Positions 1 to 9,100 of a stretch of DNA of 64,000 bases are shown here, piece after piece (within the stretch, counting starts at the first letter, position 1; the number at the start of each line of letters is the position of its first letter). Below the pieces are notes generated by a model. That model did not search any database. It had not been told where the DNA came from and saw only the letters and a list, made by a program, of their open reading frames with translations. The translations under genes were made by a program, and so were the position numbers. This DNA comes from Pelagibacterium sp. 26DY04. GTDB lineage: Bacteria > Pseudomonadota > Alphaproteobacteria > Rhizobiales > Devosiaceae. Location of the stretch: contig NZ_CP101731.1 of NCBI RefSeq assembly GCF_031202305.1, forward strand, positions 2,666,001 through 2,730,000. Reading direction: 5' to 3'.

Positions 1-1130
1 ATGGTCAGCGTGTCGCTGCCCCCGCCGGTCAGCACGTCCTTGAGCGTGGCATCCGGGTCGAGAGAGGCGCGGCGCTGGTCGAGAACCGCGAGTTCGAGCC
101 GCGTGCCGAGCCGGACGCTGCCTGTATCCGGCTCGAGATTGCCGGTAAGCATGCGGATCAGCGTCGTCTTGCCCGCCCCGTTCGGCCCCACGATGCCCAC
201 GCGGCTGCCGCGCAGGATGCGCGTTGAAAAGTTCCTGACCACGGTACGGTCGCCGAAAGCTTTCGAGATGTCTTCGGCCTCGACCACCATGGTGCCCGAG
301 GTCCGGCCCTCGGTCACGGTCATTTTCACATTGCCCTGCGGTCCGCGATAGTCGCGCACCTGCTGGCGCAGGCCGGCAAGTAGGTCCATGCGGCGCACAT
401 TGCGCTTGCGCCGCGCGGTGACGCCATAGCGCACCCAATGCTCCTCGGCAGCGATCTTGCGCGCCAGCTTGTGCTGTTCCTTTTCCTCCTGTTCGAGGAA
501 ATCGTCGCGCCAGGCTTCAAACCCCCCAAAGCCCTGATCGATGCGCCGGGTCTGCCCGCGATCGATCCAGACCGTCGAACGCGTGAGATCGGAGAGGAAC
601 CGCCGGTCGTGGCTGATCAACACCAATGCCGAGCGCAGCGATTTCAGCTCCTCTTCCAGCCACTCGATGGCCGGCAGGTCGAGATGGTTGGTCGGCTCGT
701 CGAGCAAGACGATATCGGGTTCGGGGGCAAGCACCCGCGCCAGCGCCGCACGCCTTGCCTCCCCGCCCGAGAGCGACCCGGGCTTTTCCTTGCCGGTGAG
801 CCCGAGCTGTTCGAGCAGATATTGCGCACGGAACGGCTCGTCGGCCCCTTCGAGCCCGGCTTCCACATAGGCCAGCGTCGTTTCGAACCCCGAAAGATCG
901 GGCTCCTGGGGCAGATACCTGACCGTCGCGCCGGGCTGGAAGAACCGCTCGCCCGCATCGGGCTCGATGATCCCCGCGGCGATCTTGAGCAGCGTCGACT
1001 TGCCCGACCCGTTGCGCCCCACCAGCGCGATCTTGTCTCCTGGGGCGACCGAAAGTTCGGCCCCCTCGAGCAGCGGGGCGCTGCCCATGACAAGGCGGAT
1101 CGATTGCAGGGCAAGAAGCGGGGCGGGCAT
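1..1130 (-). CDS. ABC-F family ATPase (Uup/EttA-like), 3' end cut by window
   Basis: About 376 codons are visible; the stop lies beyond base 1. The start is ATG at 1130 ([16 protein letters not shown]). Both nucleotide-binding domains are present: a first Walker [10 protein letters not shown] near residue 40, signature [11 protein letters not shown], Walker B ending in DEPTNHLD (the ABC-F-typical NHLD), a charged linker rich in Lys/Glu/Arg, then a second Walker A GPNGAGKT. There is no membrane segment. ABC-F proteins are soluble and act on ribosomes (translation factors or antibiotic protection), not in transport. The C-terminal end that distinguishes Uup (coiled coil) from other ABC-F classes is missing, so the subclass is undecided. 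Confidence 0.93.
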   Translation of the reverse strand, partial: MPAPLLALQSIRLVMGSAPLLEGAELSVAPGDKIALVGRNGSGKSTLLKIAAGIIEPDAGERFFQPGATVRYLPQEPDLSGFETTLAYVEAGLEGADEPFRAQYLLEQLGLTGKEKPGSLSGGEARRAALARVLAPEPDIVLLDEPTNHLDLPAIEWLEEELKSLRSALVLISHDRRFLSDLTRSTVWIDRGQTRRIDQGFGGFEAWRDDFLEQEEKEQHKLARKIAAEEHWVRYGVTARRKRNVRRMDLLAGLRQQVRDYRGPQGNVKMTVTEGRTSGTMVVEAEDISKAFGDRTVVRNFSTRILRGSRVGIVGPNGAGKTTLIRMLTGNLEPDTGSVRLGTRLELAVLDQRRASLDPDATLKDVLTGGGSDTLT

Positions 1131-1149
1131 GGATATCCGTGGAAGCTGG

Positions 1150-1186
1150 AAAAGAACGGGCGAGATGTGGCGAAAAACCTCGCCCG
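1150..1186 (-). terminator. Possible Rho-independent terminator after the EEP-family gene
   Basis: An 8-bp inverted repeat (arms 1157-1164 and 1179-1186, CGGGCGAG/CTCGCCCG) is followed on the minus strand by TTCTTTTCC. It lies between the stop at 1200 and the ABC-F start at 1130. The loop is long (14 nt) and the T tract is interrupted, so it is only a candidate. Confidence 0.35.
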
Positions 1187-1199
1187 ATGCAAGGCCCCT

Positions 1200-1925
1200 C
1201 TAGGCCGATTGCGCCATGGCCTTGGCCGCGGAATCAATGCGGATACGGGCCCAGACCGGCAAATGGTCCGATCCCTTGCGGGCCATCTCGGAGGTGTGCA
1301 CGCCCGACGCCGCTACCTCGATATCCATCGTCGTGATGATCCGGTCGAAATTGAGCATCGGGCGCGAAGAATGAAAACTCGGGCCCGGAGCGATGACCCT
1401 GTGGTTTTCAGCGAAATGGGAAAGACAGCCGCCCTCGGTCGTCCACTGGTTGAGGTCGCCCATGATCACCGTCGGCAGCGCCTCGTCGAGCACGTCGAGC
1501 TGATTGAGCACCGATTGCGCCTGCCGCCGTCGCCAAAGATCGACGAGCCCAAGATGCAGGCCGATGACGCGTAACCGCTCGGCGCCGATCTGCAGGTCGG
1601 CGAGCACCGCGCCGCGCGGCTCGAGCGCGGGCAGCGTCAGGGTCATCGTATCGAGCACGGTAATGCCGCGCCGATAGAGAATGGTGTTGCCGTGCCAGCC
1701 GAGGCTTTGTTCACGAACCCCGAAGCTGATCGCCTCATAATCCGTGCGCTCGACGATCATCTCGGGCGAGAGCGAAGCCGACCGGCTTCCGAACCGCCGG
1801 TCCACCTCTTGCAGCGCCACCACATCGGCATTGACCTCGTTGAGGATATCGAGAATGCGGCCGGGGTCGCGCCGCCAATCGGTGCCCACGCTCTTGCGGA
1901 TGTTGTAGGACGCAATAGAGATCAT
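1200..1925 (-). CDS. Endonuclease/exonuclease/phosphatase family protein
   Basis: 241 aa. The start is taken at ATG 1925 (MISIASYNIRKS), where the family fold begins; the longer open frame upstream has no homologous character. The motifs are those of the EEP superfamily (DNase I/AP endonuclease/phosphodiesterase fold): the SYNIRK strand at the N-terminus, ALQEVD with the metal-binding Glu near residue 45, IGLHLG, GDLNQW, and the C-terminal GSDHLPVWA with the catalytic Asp-His. Substrate cannot be told from sequence; relatives include metal-dependent hydrolases and phosphodiesterases. No signal peptide is seen, so it is probably cytoplasmic. It lies in the same direction as its neighbours and may be co-transcribed with the nucleosidase gene 58 bp upstream. 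Confidence 0.85.
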   Translation of the reverse strand: MISIASYNIRKSVGTDWRRDPGRILDILNEVNADVVALQEVDRRFGSRSASLSPEMIVERTDYEAISFGVREQSLGWHGNTILYRRGITVLDTMTLTLPALEPRGAVLADLQIGAERLRVIGLHLGLVDLWRRRQAQSVLNQLDVLDEALPTVIMGDLNQWTTEGGCLSHFAENHRVIAPGPSFHSSRPMLNFDRIITTMDIEVAASGVHTSEMARKGSDHLPVWARIRIDSAAKAMAQSA

Positions 1926-1983
1926 GAAACAATCATTGCTTGGAGGATGTGGCAGGTCAATGAAGCCCCGCCCGAGTTGGTTG

Positions 1984-2586
1984 CTATAAAAGCGTTGCGA
2001 TCTGGGCCTCAATAAGATCGACGGCATGGGCGAGCTTTTCATCGATGATCCCGAGATCACGCGTCCAGTCCAAAATCCCGGCGAGTTCGGTCGCGCCATC
2101 CGATATCCCGCGCAGCACGATCAACGGAACGCCGAAACTCTGGCAGGCGCGCAGGATGGCAAAGGACTCCATGTCCACCATGTCGGCGTCGATTTCCGCA
2201 TAGGCCGCGCCGGAAACCACATTGCCGCCGGTGGAAAGCCGAGCCGGCGTCAGGCCCGCGATTCGCGGATAAAGCGCGATCTCCGCCTCCAGATCGAGAA
2301 ACGGGGTAACGCCGCGTGGAAACCCCAGGGCGCTCGCATCCATATCGCGGTAGGAAACCGAGGAAGCCTGATAGACCCCGGCGTGTTCCAGCATTGCCGA
2401 TCCCGCCGAGCCCAGGGAGACGACGATATCGGGCAAGCTGCCCGCAACCTGCGCTTCCGCCAGGGCACGGGTCACCGCCACCGCCGCCTCGACCGGCCCG
2501 ATGCCGGTCATCAAGGGCTTGATCCGCGCCCTCAGGTTCGCCCCATATTCGGCATCGGCTGCCATGACATACAAGATATTGCTCAT
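1984..2586 (-). CDS. mtnN: 5'-methylthioadenosine/S-adenosylhomocysteine nucleosidase-type phosphorylase-fold protein
   Basis: 200 aa from ATG 2586 (MSNILYVMAADAEYG). The MTA/SAH nucleosidase pattern is clear: the N-terminal AADAEYG, ITGIGPVEAA-like MTGIGPVEAAV (35-46), GSAG, then near the C-terminus VDMESFAILRAC, where the Glu contacts ribose, followed by VLRGISDGA with the catalytic Asp. Members cleave adenine from methylthioadenosine and S-adenosylhomocysteine, feeding methionine salvage. At about 200 aa it is shorter than the E. coli enzyme (232 aa), as is common in alphaproteobacterial members. It is divergent from the kinase gene at 2724; the 137-bp gap must hold both promoters, which I could not assign. 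Confidence 0.85.
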   Translation of the reverse strand: MSNILYVMAADAEYGANLRARIKPLMTGIGPVEAAVAVTRALAEAQVAGSLPDIVVSLGSAGSAMLEHAGVYQASSVSYRDMDASALGFPRGVTPFLDLEAEIALYPRIAGLTPARLSTGGNVVSGAAYAEIDADMVDMESFAILRACQSFGVPLIVLRGISDGATELAGILDWTRDLGIIDEKLAHAVDLIEAQIATLL

Positions 2587-2723
2587 CTGATCTCGCCCGT
2601 TTGCAATCACCCAAGAGTGGCAACAGCCGCCGCGCTTGCGCAAGCCGCCTTCGCCGTTGTCACGCCGCATCGGTTACGCCATGATCGCGGGCCGATCGTG
2701 GAGGAGAACCGAGGCTGTCGGGC

Positions 2724-4481
2724 TTGAAGGCATTTTCGTTGCGCAGGATCGCCGTCGCCTTGGCGGCGGTCGCGCTGGTGTGCGCGCTGGCGGCGCTCGC
2801 CTATACCCTCTCCTACCGCGCCGGCATCGACCGGTTGAGCGGGCAACTGCGCGACCGGCTGACGGTGACGCAGCGCTCGGTGGAAAGCGAAATCGAGCGG
2901 TTCGGCTATCTCCCCGAAGTGCTCGGCGAAGACGAACGCATACTCGAACTGCTCTCCGAGCCCACCCCCGAAACGGTTCGGCTCGCTAACGCCTATCTCG
3001 AAACCGTGACCAGCCATTCGCTGGCCGACGTCGCCTATGTCATCGATACGGACGGGCTGACGCTCGCATCCTCGAACTGGAACCTGCCGACCTCCTTTGT
3101 GGGCCACAATTACAGTTTCCGCCCCTATTTCGGAGAAGCGCTCGCCGATTGCGAGGGCTCGTACTACGCAGTGGGCGTGACCACCGGCGTGCCGGGCTAT
3201 TTCCTCTCCGCCCGGATCGACGGACCGCAAGGTCCGCTCGGCGTGGTCGTCGTCAAGGTCGATATGGCACCGCTTGAGCAGGCCTGGGCGCGGGCAGGCG
3301 AAATGACCGGCCTTGCCGACGACGCCGGCGTCGTCTTCCTTTCCGGTATCGTGGATTGGAAATATCGTCCGCTGCATCCGCTTGCCGCCCACGATCGCCA
3401 GCTGATCGACCAGGAACGGCGATATGACGCCATCGACGTCGCCGCCCGTGCGCCGCTGGTCGAAGCGGGGTTCGGTTCGAGCCAGCAGGTTTTCATCGAG
3501 GACGAGAACCACTCCCTCGCCCTCAGCACCATCCGCATCGAGCCGCAAGGCTGGCAATTGTTCACCGCCCAGCCCACCGCTCCCGTGGCCGATGAGGCAC
3601 GACTGGTGGCGGTGCTTGTCGGCCTGCTGTCGCTCCTTTGTATCCTCATCGGGCTCTACGCGTATCAACGCCGGCAGTTGACGCGCTGGAAACTGGAGCA
3701 GAACGCCGTACTCGAGCGCCGGGTGGCCGAGCGCACCGCCGAGCTGCGCGAAACCCAGGACAGCCTCATCCATGCCGCCAAGCTCGCCGCGCTGGGCCGG
3801 ATGTCGGCAGCGATCGTCCATGAGGTGAGCCAGCCGCTTTCGGCCCTCGACACCACCCTTGCAGCCGCCGGCATGCATGCGCAAAAGGAGGGAGCGGCCA
3901 AGGTCCAGTCTTCGATCCAGACCGGCCGCGCGCTGCTCAGGCGCATGCAAAGGACGGTCAAGCATTTGAAAAGCTTCTCCTCACGCACCCAGGCCCTGCC
4001 CACCGATCCGATCTCCCTTGCGGCATCGGTCAACGCTGCCATCGAGATCGTCGCCCCACAGGCAAGGGAGCAAGCGGTCGAAATCCGGTTCTCACCCGAA
4101 GCGGATCATGTGCTGGTTGCCGTGAATGCCGTGCGCATTGAACAGGTACTGATCAACCTCCTGCTCAATGCCATAGACGCGACGGCAACCCTGGGCAATT
4201 CCACCGTCGCGATTTCCATCTGTTCAGGGGCAGATCGTGCACTCGTCGAGATCGTGGATTCCGGCCCCGGCATTCCCGAGGAGATTGCTGAAAAGATCAC
4301 CGAACCGTTCTTCACCACCAAGAAGACCGGCGAAGGCCTGGGCCTCGGCCTCTCCATTTCGCGCGCCATTCTCGAGGATTACGGCGGAACGCTTTCCTTC
4401 GCCCCTGCCGTGGGTGGAGGCACCCTCACCACCGTCTCCCTGCCCCTTGCGGCACATCAACCCCTGGAGCGCACCTCATGA
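2724..4481 (+). CDS. DctB-like sensor histidine kinase
   Basis: 585 aa; the start is probably TTG at 2724, with CCGAGG 9 nt upstream. Order of parts: transmembrane helix at about 7-28, a periplasmic double-Cache-type sensor region (30-290, with the YVIDTDG and RPYF motifs seen in DctB sensors), a second membrane helix at about 293-313, a coiled coil with repeated Glu/Arg (320-345), the H-box ALGRMSAAIVHEVSQPLSAL with phospho-acceptor His366, N-box VLINLLLNAIDAT, G1 DSGPGIPEE and G2 GEGLGLGLSISRAI. The VSQPLSAL H-box is the DctB (HK4-like) type. The partner regulator overlaps its stop by ATGA at 4478. Target and ligand are inferred to be the TAXI transporter solute encoded directly downstream; known DctB proteins sense C4-dicarboxylates. 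Confidence 0.9.
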   Translation: MKAFSLRRIAVALAAVALVCALAALAYTLSYRAGIDRLSGQLRDRLTVTQRSVESEIERFGYLPEVLGEDERILELLSEPTPETVRLANAYLETVTSHSLADVAYVIDTDGLTLASSNWNLPTSFVGHNYSFRPYFGEALADCEGSYYAVGVTTGVPGYFLSARIDGPQGPLGVVVVKVDMAPLEQAWARAGEMTGLADDAGVVFLSGIVDWKYRPLHPLAAHDRQLIDQERRYDAIDVAARAPLVEAGFGSSQQVFIEDENHSLALSTIRIEPQGWQLFTAQPTAPVADEARLVAVLVGLLSLLCILIGLYAYQRRQLTRWKLEQNAVLERRVAERTAELRETQDSLIHAAKLAALGRMSAAIVHEVSQPLSALDTTLAAAGMHAQKEGAAKVQSSIQTGRALLRRMQRTVKHLKSFSSRTQALPTDPISLAASVNAAIEIVAPQAREQAVEIRFSPEADHVLVAVNAVRIEQVLINLLLNAIDATATLGNSTVAISICSGADRALVEIVDSGPGIPEEIAEKITEPFFTTKKTGEGLGLGLSISRAILEDYGGTLSFAPAVGGGTLTTVSLPLAAHQPLERTS

Positions 4482-5815
4482 GCCGGGGCCGCGTGGTATT
4501 CATCGATGACGAACCGGACCTTTGCGCCGCAGCGGCCGATTGGCTCGATGTGTCCGGTTTCGCTGTGGAAACCCACACCGATCCTCTCGCCGCGCTTGCG
4601 GCAATCGATACCGACGGCTGCGAATGCGTGGTCAGCGATATCCGCATGCCCAAGCTGTCCGGCCTCGAACTTCTCGAGCGCCTGCAAAAGGCCGATCCCG
4701 ACCTTCCGGTGATCCTGCTCACCGGTCATGGCGACGTGCCCGTGGCGGTGGAGGCCATGCGCGCCGGCGCATACCACTTCCTCGAAAAACCCTATGACGC
4801 CGAACAACTGGTTTCGATCCTCGACAACGCCGTCGAAAAGCGCCGCCTCAAGCGCGAGATTTCACGCCTTAAACATCAGCCGGACGATATCGAAGCGCGC
4901 ATGATCGGCATCTCGCCCGCCATGGCGCATATCCGCCGCTCCATACTCCATCTCGCCGATATCGAGGTCGATATCCTGATCACCGGCGAAACCGGCACCG
5001 GCAAGGAAGTCGCCGCCCGCGCGCTGCATGATTTCGGCCGCCGCCGATCGGGCAATTTCGTCGCCATCAACTGCGCTGCCATCCCCGAAACCATCTTCGA
5101 GAGCGAACTCTTCGGCCATGAGAAGGGCGCCTATACCGGCGCCGGCGCGGCGCGCGAGGGCAAGCTGGTGTTCGCCTCGGGCGGCACGGTGTTTCTCGAC
5201 GAGATCGAATCCATGCCGCTCGCGTTGCAGGCCAAGGTGTTGCGCGTCATCCAGGAGCGGGTGGTCGAACCCTTGGGCTCCAACCGCCAGATCCCTATCG
5301 ATGTCCGCTTCATTGCCGCCACCAAGACCGACCTGCGCGCCGAAAGCGAGGCCGGCCGTTTCCGTTCCGACCTCTATTTCCGGCTGGCCACCGTCGATCT
5401 AGCGCTTCCCCCGCTGCGCGGGCGGCGCGAGGATATCGGGCTGCTCCATTCGGTCTTCGCGCGCCGCGCCGCCGAGCGCTTCGGCCTGCCGTTGCGCGAG
5501 CTCTCTCCGGCGGCCTTGGCTGAACTCGAATCCCGCCCCTGGCCGGGCAATGTCCGCGAGCTGAAGGCCTTTGCCGAGCGCACGGTGATCGGCATCGACA
5601 GCGCCACTTCACCGGAAGAGGGAGGCGCGCCCAGCCTGCCCGAGCAGGTCGCGCGATTTGAAGCGGGCGTCATCGCCCGCGCCCTCGATCAAGCTGAGGG
5701 GTCGAGCGCCCGCGCCGCCTTGCTCCTGGGAGTGCCACGGCGAACGCTCAACGAGAAAATCGTCCGCTATCGGCTGCGGGCCATAGCAGAATCTGGCGAA
5801 TTTCCGCTCGCGTAA
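4478..5815 (+). CDS. DctD-like sigma54-dependent response regulator
   Basis: 445 aa; ATG 4478 overlaps the kinase stop. The receiver domain (1-120) carries the acidic pair DDE near residues 10-12, phospho-acceptor Asp54 in SDIRMP, the conserved Thr in LLTGHGD and Lys in EKPYD. The AAA+ domain follows with Walker A GETGTGKE (170-177), the sigma54-contact loop written GAYTGA (217-222, Tyr in place of the usual Phe, a known tolerated variant), Walker B GGTVFLDEIE and the R-finger region, then a C-terminal Fis-type helix-turn-helix ending near RAALLLGVPRRTLNEKI. The protein should activate RNA polymerase-sigma54 at the promoter at 5882-5897. Confidence 0.93.
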   Translation: MSRGRVVFIDDEPDLCAAAADWLDVSGFAVETHTDPLAALAAIDTDGCECVVSDIRMPKLSGLELLERLQKADPDLPVILLTGHGDVPVAVEAMRAGAYHFLEKPYDAEQLVSILDNAVEKRRLKREISRLKHQPDDIEARMIGISPAMAHIRRSILHLADIEVDILITGETGTGKEVAARALHDFGRRRSGNFVAINCAAIPETIFESELFGHEKGAYTGAGAAREGKLVFASGGTVFLDEIESMPLALQAKVLRVIQERVVEPLGSNRQIPIDVRFIAATKTDLRAESEAGRFRSDLYFRLATVDLALPPLRGRREDIGLLHSVFARRAAERFGLPLRELSPAALAELESRPWPGNVRELKAFAERTVIGIDSATSPEEGGAPSLPEQVARFEAGVIARALDQAEGSSARAALLLGVPRRTLNEKIVRYRLRAIAESGEFPLA

Positions 5816-5839
5816 TTGGGAAGCTGGCAGAAATCCGCC
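5793..5839 (+). promoter_or_regulatory. Candidate tandem activator sites upstream of the sigma54 promoter
   Basis: Two 16-mers of the form CTGGC(n)6CCGC occur at 5793-5808 and 5824-5839 (11 of 16 positions identical). Their starts are 31 bp apart, about three helical turns, and they lie 58-89 bp upstream of the -24 element, where enhancer-bound activators usually sit. The first overlaps the end of the regulator gene. The assignment to the DctD-like protein is inference. Confidence 0.4.
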
Positions 5840-5881
5840 AAGTCATACCGGAAACAGGCCGTATTTTCTGCTGTTCATGAT

Positions 5882-5897
5882 TGGCATGACGATTGCA
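5882..5897 (+). promoter_or_regulatory. Sigma54 (-24/-12) promoter of the TAXI transporter operon
   Basis: TGGCATGACGATTGCA matches the sigma54 consensus TGGCAYRN4TTGCW at every defined position, with GG and GC at the right spacing. A start of transcription about 12 nt after the GC (near 5908) leaves a leader of about 50 nt before the receptor ATG at 5960. The activator gene just upstream is of the sigma54-dependent type. Confidence 0.88.
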
Positions 5898-5959
5898 CAA
5901 TAGGGCTTGGGCGCGCCGCGAGGAGATGGCGGGCCGCACAACCCTTTGGGAGGAATTCC

Positions 5960-6919
5960 ATGAATGCACTTTTCACGCGTCTCGGCGCGACCGCCCTGCT
6001 GAGCACTGCTCTGGCCGCTGCCCCCATGGCCGCACAGAGCCAGGAGTTCATCAACGTTCTCACCGGCGGCACCTCCGGCGTATATTATCCGCTCGGCGTC
6101 GCGCTGAGCGAAATCTATGCCGACGGCATCGAGGGCGCCCGCACCCAGGTGCAGGCCACCAAGGCCTCGGTCGAAAACCTCAACCTGCTGGCCCAGGGCC
6201 GCGGTGAAATCGCCTTTGCGCTTGGCGACTCTGTCGCGCTCGCCTGGGAAGGCAACGAGGAAGCCGGCTTCCCCGGCCCGCTCGAAGGTTTGCGGGCCAT
6301 CGGCGCGATCTATCCCAACTACGTGCAGATCGTTGCCGATGCGCAATCGGGCATCGTCAGCCTCGAAGACCTGCCCGGCAGATCCATGTCCGTGGGCGCT
6401 CCGGCTTCGGGCACCGAACTCAACGCCCGCGCCATCTTCGAAGCGGCTGGCCTGAGCTATGACGACCTCGGGCGTCTCGAATACCTGCCCTACGCGGAAT
6501 CGGCGGAGCTGATTAAAAACCGCCAGCTCGATTCCACGCTGCAATCGGCCGGTCTCGGCGTCGCTTTCATCCAGGACCTGACCGCAACCCACGAGATCAA
6601 CATCGTGGCCATTCCCGCCGAAGTCGTGGAGTCGATCGGCGCGCCCTATGTCCCCGCCGTTATCCCTGCCGGGACGTATCGCGGCCAGATGCAGGACGTC
6701 CCCACCGCCGCCATCGGCAACATACTTGTCACCCATGACGGTGTGAGCGAGGAAACCGCCTATCAGATGACCAAATTACTGTTCGAGAATCTCGACCGCA
6801 TGGAGGCGGCTCACAGCGCCGCCGCCTCGATCGACATCAACGCGGCTGTCGAAGGTCTCCCGATCCCGCTGCATCCGGGCGCGGAACGCTATTACCGCGA
6901 ACAGGGCATCATCGAGTAA
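5960..6919 (+). CDS. TAXI family TRAP transporter solute-binding protein
   Basis: 319 aa. ATG 5960 is chosen because GGGAGGAA lies 5-12 bases upstream and a signal peptide follows (MNALFTRLGATALLSTALAA, cleavage probably after AQS-Q near residue 27). The TAXI signature is plain: INVLTGGTSGVYYPLG right after the signal peptide, then TKASVENLNLLAQGRGEIAFALGDS, and GAPASGTELNARAIFEAAGL. TAXI receptors bind solutes such as glutamate or other carboxylates in the periplasm and hand them to a fused TRAP permease, which is the next gene. It sits behind a sigma54 promoter and after a DctB/DctD-like pair, so expression is likely ligand- and sigma54-controlled. The actual solute is unknown. Confidence 0.93.
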   Translation: MNALFTRLGATALLSTALAAAPMAAQSQEFINVLTGGTSGVYYPLGVALSEIYADGIEGARTQVQATKASVENLNLLAQGRGEIAFALGDSVALAWEGNEEAGFPGPLEGLRAIGAIYPNYVQIVADAQSGIVSLEDLPGRSMSVGAPASGTELNARAIFEAAGLSYDDLGRLEYLPYAESAELIKNRQLDSTLQSAGLGVAFIQDLTATHEINIVAIPAEVVESIGAPYVPAVIPAGTYRGQMQDVPTAAIGNILVTHDGVSEETAYQMTKLLFENLDRMEAAHSAAASIDINAAVEGLPIPLHPGAERYYREQGIIE

Positions 6920-6930
6920 CAACCGCATCC

Positions 6931-6960
6931 GTGCGATCCGCCACATTGGGCGGGTCGCAC
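6931..6960 (+). other. Intercistronic hairpin between TAXI receptor and permease
   Basis: A 12-bp stem (6931-6942 with 6949-6960, one G-U pair) closes a 6-nt loop, 11 bases after the receptor stop and 16 bases before the permease ribosome-binding site. No T tract follows. Such hairpins typically protect the upstream binding-protein mRNA or attenuate the downstream permease. Confidence 0.6.
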
Positions 6961-6988
6961 CACCGCTCTTTTTGGGAGGAAAGAGAAA

Positions 6989-9100
6989 ATGAGCCAAACC
7001 GGTGACGTCCGGGCCGACGCCCTTGCCCGCCAATCGGAAGAAGAAGCGGCCGAGGGCCTGCCCCCTGGATTTGGCACGGGCATTCCCGGCAAAATCGCGT
7101 TTGGGATCGCCATCGCCTTTGCCCTTTTTACGCTGTGGACTGCCGCCTACGGCTCGTTGCCGAGCCAGGTCGTGCGCGCCATGCACGTGGGTTTTCTCCT
7201 GCTCCTTACTTTCGGCCTGGTCGCCAATCTCATCGCCAAGACCGTGCTGACCAAGGCCATCTTCTGGGCGCTGGGCGTCGCGGGCTTTCTCACCGGCGTC
7301 TATAACTGGGTCTTCTATGTCGACCTCATCCGGCGTACCGGTTTTCTCACCACAATGGATCTGGTCGTCGGCACCACGGCAGTCGTGCTGGTGTTCGAAG
7401 CCGCACGCCGAATCCTCGGCTGGCCGCTTGCGGTGATCGCGGCAATCTTTCTCGCCTATTGCTTCTTCGGCCAGCACCTCCCAGCTCCGCTCATCCATCG
7501 CGGCTACAGCTTCGAATTGATCGTCGAGCATTTCGGCTTCGGCACCGAAGGCATCTACGGCACACCGGTTTATGTTTCGGCGGCCTACATCTTCATTTTC
7601 GTGGTCTTTGCCGCGTTCCTGGAACGCGCCGGCATGCTCAAGCTCTTCAACGATTTCGCCCTGGGCCTTGTCGGCGGCACGCGCGGCGGCCCGGCTCAGG
7701 TGGCCGTGCTCTCCTCGGCTCTGATGGGCACCATTTCCGGTTCGGGCGTGGCGAACGTCGTGGCCTCCGGCCAGTTCACCATTCCGCTTATGAAGCGCTT
7801 CGGCTATCGCTCCGCCTTCGCCGGCGGAGTGGAGGCCACCGCCTCGATGGGGGGTCAGATCATGCCGCCGGTGATGGGGGCGGTCGCTTTCATTATGGCC
7901 GAGACCCTCAACCTGCCTTACGCCTCCATCGTCCAGGCCGCGATCATCCCGGCCCTGCTCTACTTCGCCGTCTGCTTCTGGATGGTGCGGCTCGAGGCCG
8001 CCAAGCTTGGCCTTAAAGGCATGTCCAAGGACCAGCTTCCGAACCCCTGGCAAGCGGTCAAAGAGCAATGGCCGCTCATTCTCCCCCTGGCGGCGCTGAT
8101 CTATCTGCTGTTCGCCGGCTACACCCCGATCTTTGCGGGCACCATGGGGCTTGCGCTCGTCGTCGTTCTCATCCTGGGCACCCCCCTTGCCGCCAAGATC
8201 GGTCCCGTCGCCTTCCGCGTCGTGTTCTGGATCGCCCTCGGCCTTGCCGCCGCCTCCTTCACATGGTTCGGAGTCAACCTGCTCTTTGCGGTCATCATTG
8301 GGCTCATCGCCGCCTGCGCCTTCTTCAAGGGTGGACGCGAAACGCTCGCCATCTGCCGTGACGCGCTGGCTCAGGGCGCCCGTAACGCCCTTCCCGTAGG
8401 CGTGGCATGCGCCGTGGTGGGCGTGGTGATCGGCACGCTCACCCTCACCGGCATCGCTTCAACATTCATCAGCGCCATCATCGGCATCGGCGAGAACAAT
8501 TTGTTCCTCTCGCTGGTGCTCACCATGGTCACCTGCCTCGTCCTGGGCATGGGCATCCCGACCATCCCCAACTACATCATCACCTCGTCGCTGGCCGGGC
8601 CGGCACTGCTCGAATTGGGCGTGCCGCTTTTGGTCAGCCATATGTTCGTTTTCTATTTCGGCATCATGGCGGACCTTACGCCGCCCGTGGCGCTGGCCTG
8701 CTTTGCCGCCGCGCCAATCGCCAAATCCACCGGCCTCAAGATTTCACTGAATGCGATCAAACTCGCCGCGGCCGGCTTCGTCATCCCGTTCATGGCCGTC
8801 TATACACCTTCCTTGATGCTCCAGGACGGCGGCTGGATGGCCGAGGCGTTCGGGTATCCTGTGGAAGTGGCCTACATCATCTTCAAGGCCTGCGTGGGAA
8901 TCGGGCTTTCGGGTGTGGGACTGATCGGTTTCCTCTTTGTCAGGACCGGCCTTGTCGAAAGACTGCTATTCCTCGCCGCTGGCGTGACGCTGATTCTTGC
9001 CCTGCCGTTCACCGACGAGATCGGCTTTGCCCTCGGCCTGGTGCTCGTCGGCTTCCAGATCTGGCGGGCCCGCGCCGCCAGTAGGGCACAAGCGGCATGA
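6989..9100 (+). CDS. TRAP transporter permease, fused small and large subunits
   Basis: 703 aa, ATG 6989 preceded by GGGAGGAAAG. The N-terminal part (about 30-180) has the four helices of the small DctQ-like domain; the rest is the DctM-like 12-helix domain with the family motifs GGTRGGPAQVAVLSSALMGTISGSGVANVVASGQF and the conserved IPLMKRFGYRSAFAGGVEATASMGGQIMPPVMGA, and later GMGIPTIPNYIITSSLAGPAL. Fused permeases of this size are the normal partner of TAXI receptors; import is driven by an ion gradient (Na+ or H+). The stop overlaps the next start (ATGA, 9097-9100), showing translational coupling with the DUF1850 gene. Confidence 0.95.
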   Translation: MSQTGDVRADALARQSEEEAAEGLPPGFGTGIPGKIAFGIAIAFALFTLWTAAYGSLPSQVVRAMHVGFLLLLTFGLVANLIAKTVLTKAIFWALGVAGFLTGVYNWVFYVDLIRRTGFLTTMDLVVGTTAVVLVFEAARRILGWPLAVIAAIFLAYCFFGQHLPAPLIHRGYSFELIVEHFGFGTEGIYGTPVYVSAAYIFIFVVFAAFLERAGMLKLFNDFALGLVGGTRGGPAQVAVLSSALMGTISGSGVANVVASGQFTIPLMKRFGYRSAFAGGVEATASMGGQIMPPVMGAVAFIMAETLNLPYASIVQAAIIPALLYFAVCFWMVRLEAAKLGLKGMSKDQLPNPWQAVKEQWPLILPLAALIYLLFAGYTPIFAGTMGLALVVVLILGTPLAAKIGPVAFRVVFWIALGLAAASFTWFGVNLLFAVIIGLIAACAFFKGGRETLAICRDALAQGARNALPVGVACAVVGVVIGTLTLTGIASTFISAIIGIGENNLFLSLVLTMVTCLVLGMGIPTIPNYIITSSLAGPALLELGVPLLVSHMFVFYFGIMADLTPPVALACFAAAPIAKSTGLKISLNAIKLAAAGFVIPFMAVYTPSLMLQDGGWMAEAFGYPVEVAYIIFKACVGIGLSGVGLIGFLFVRTGLVERLLFLAAGVTLILALPFTDEIGFALGLVLVGFQIWRARAASRAQAA

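Noticed and set aside
2607..3965. 452-residue open frame on the minus strand opposite the sensor kinase gene
   Set aside because: It is antisense to a well-supported histidine kinase; composition (His, Gly, Arg, Asp rich) is that of a shadow frame in GC-rich coding DNA, with no domain.
5828..5870. Inverted repeat CAGAAA/TTTCTG as the activator site
   Set aside because: Arms of 6 with a 31-base spacer are expected by chance; the phased 16-mers at 5793-5839 are better candidates.
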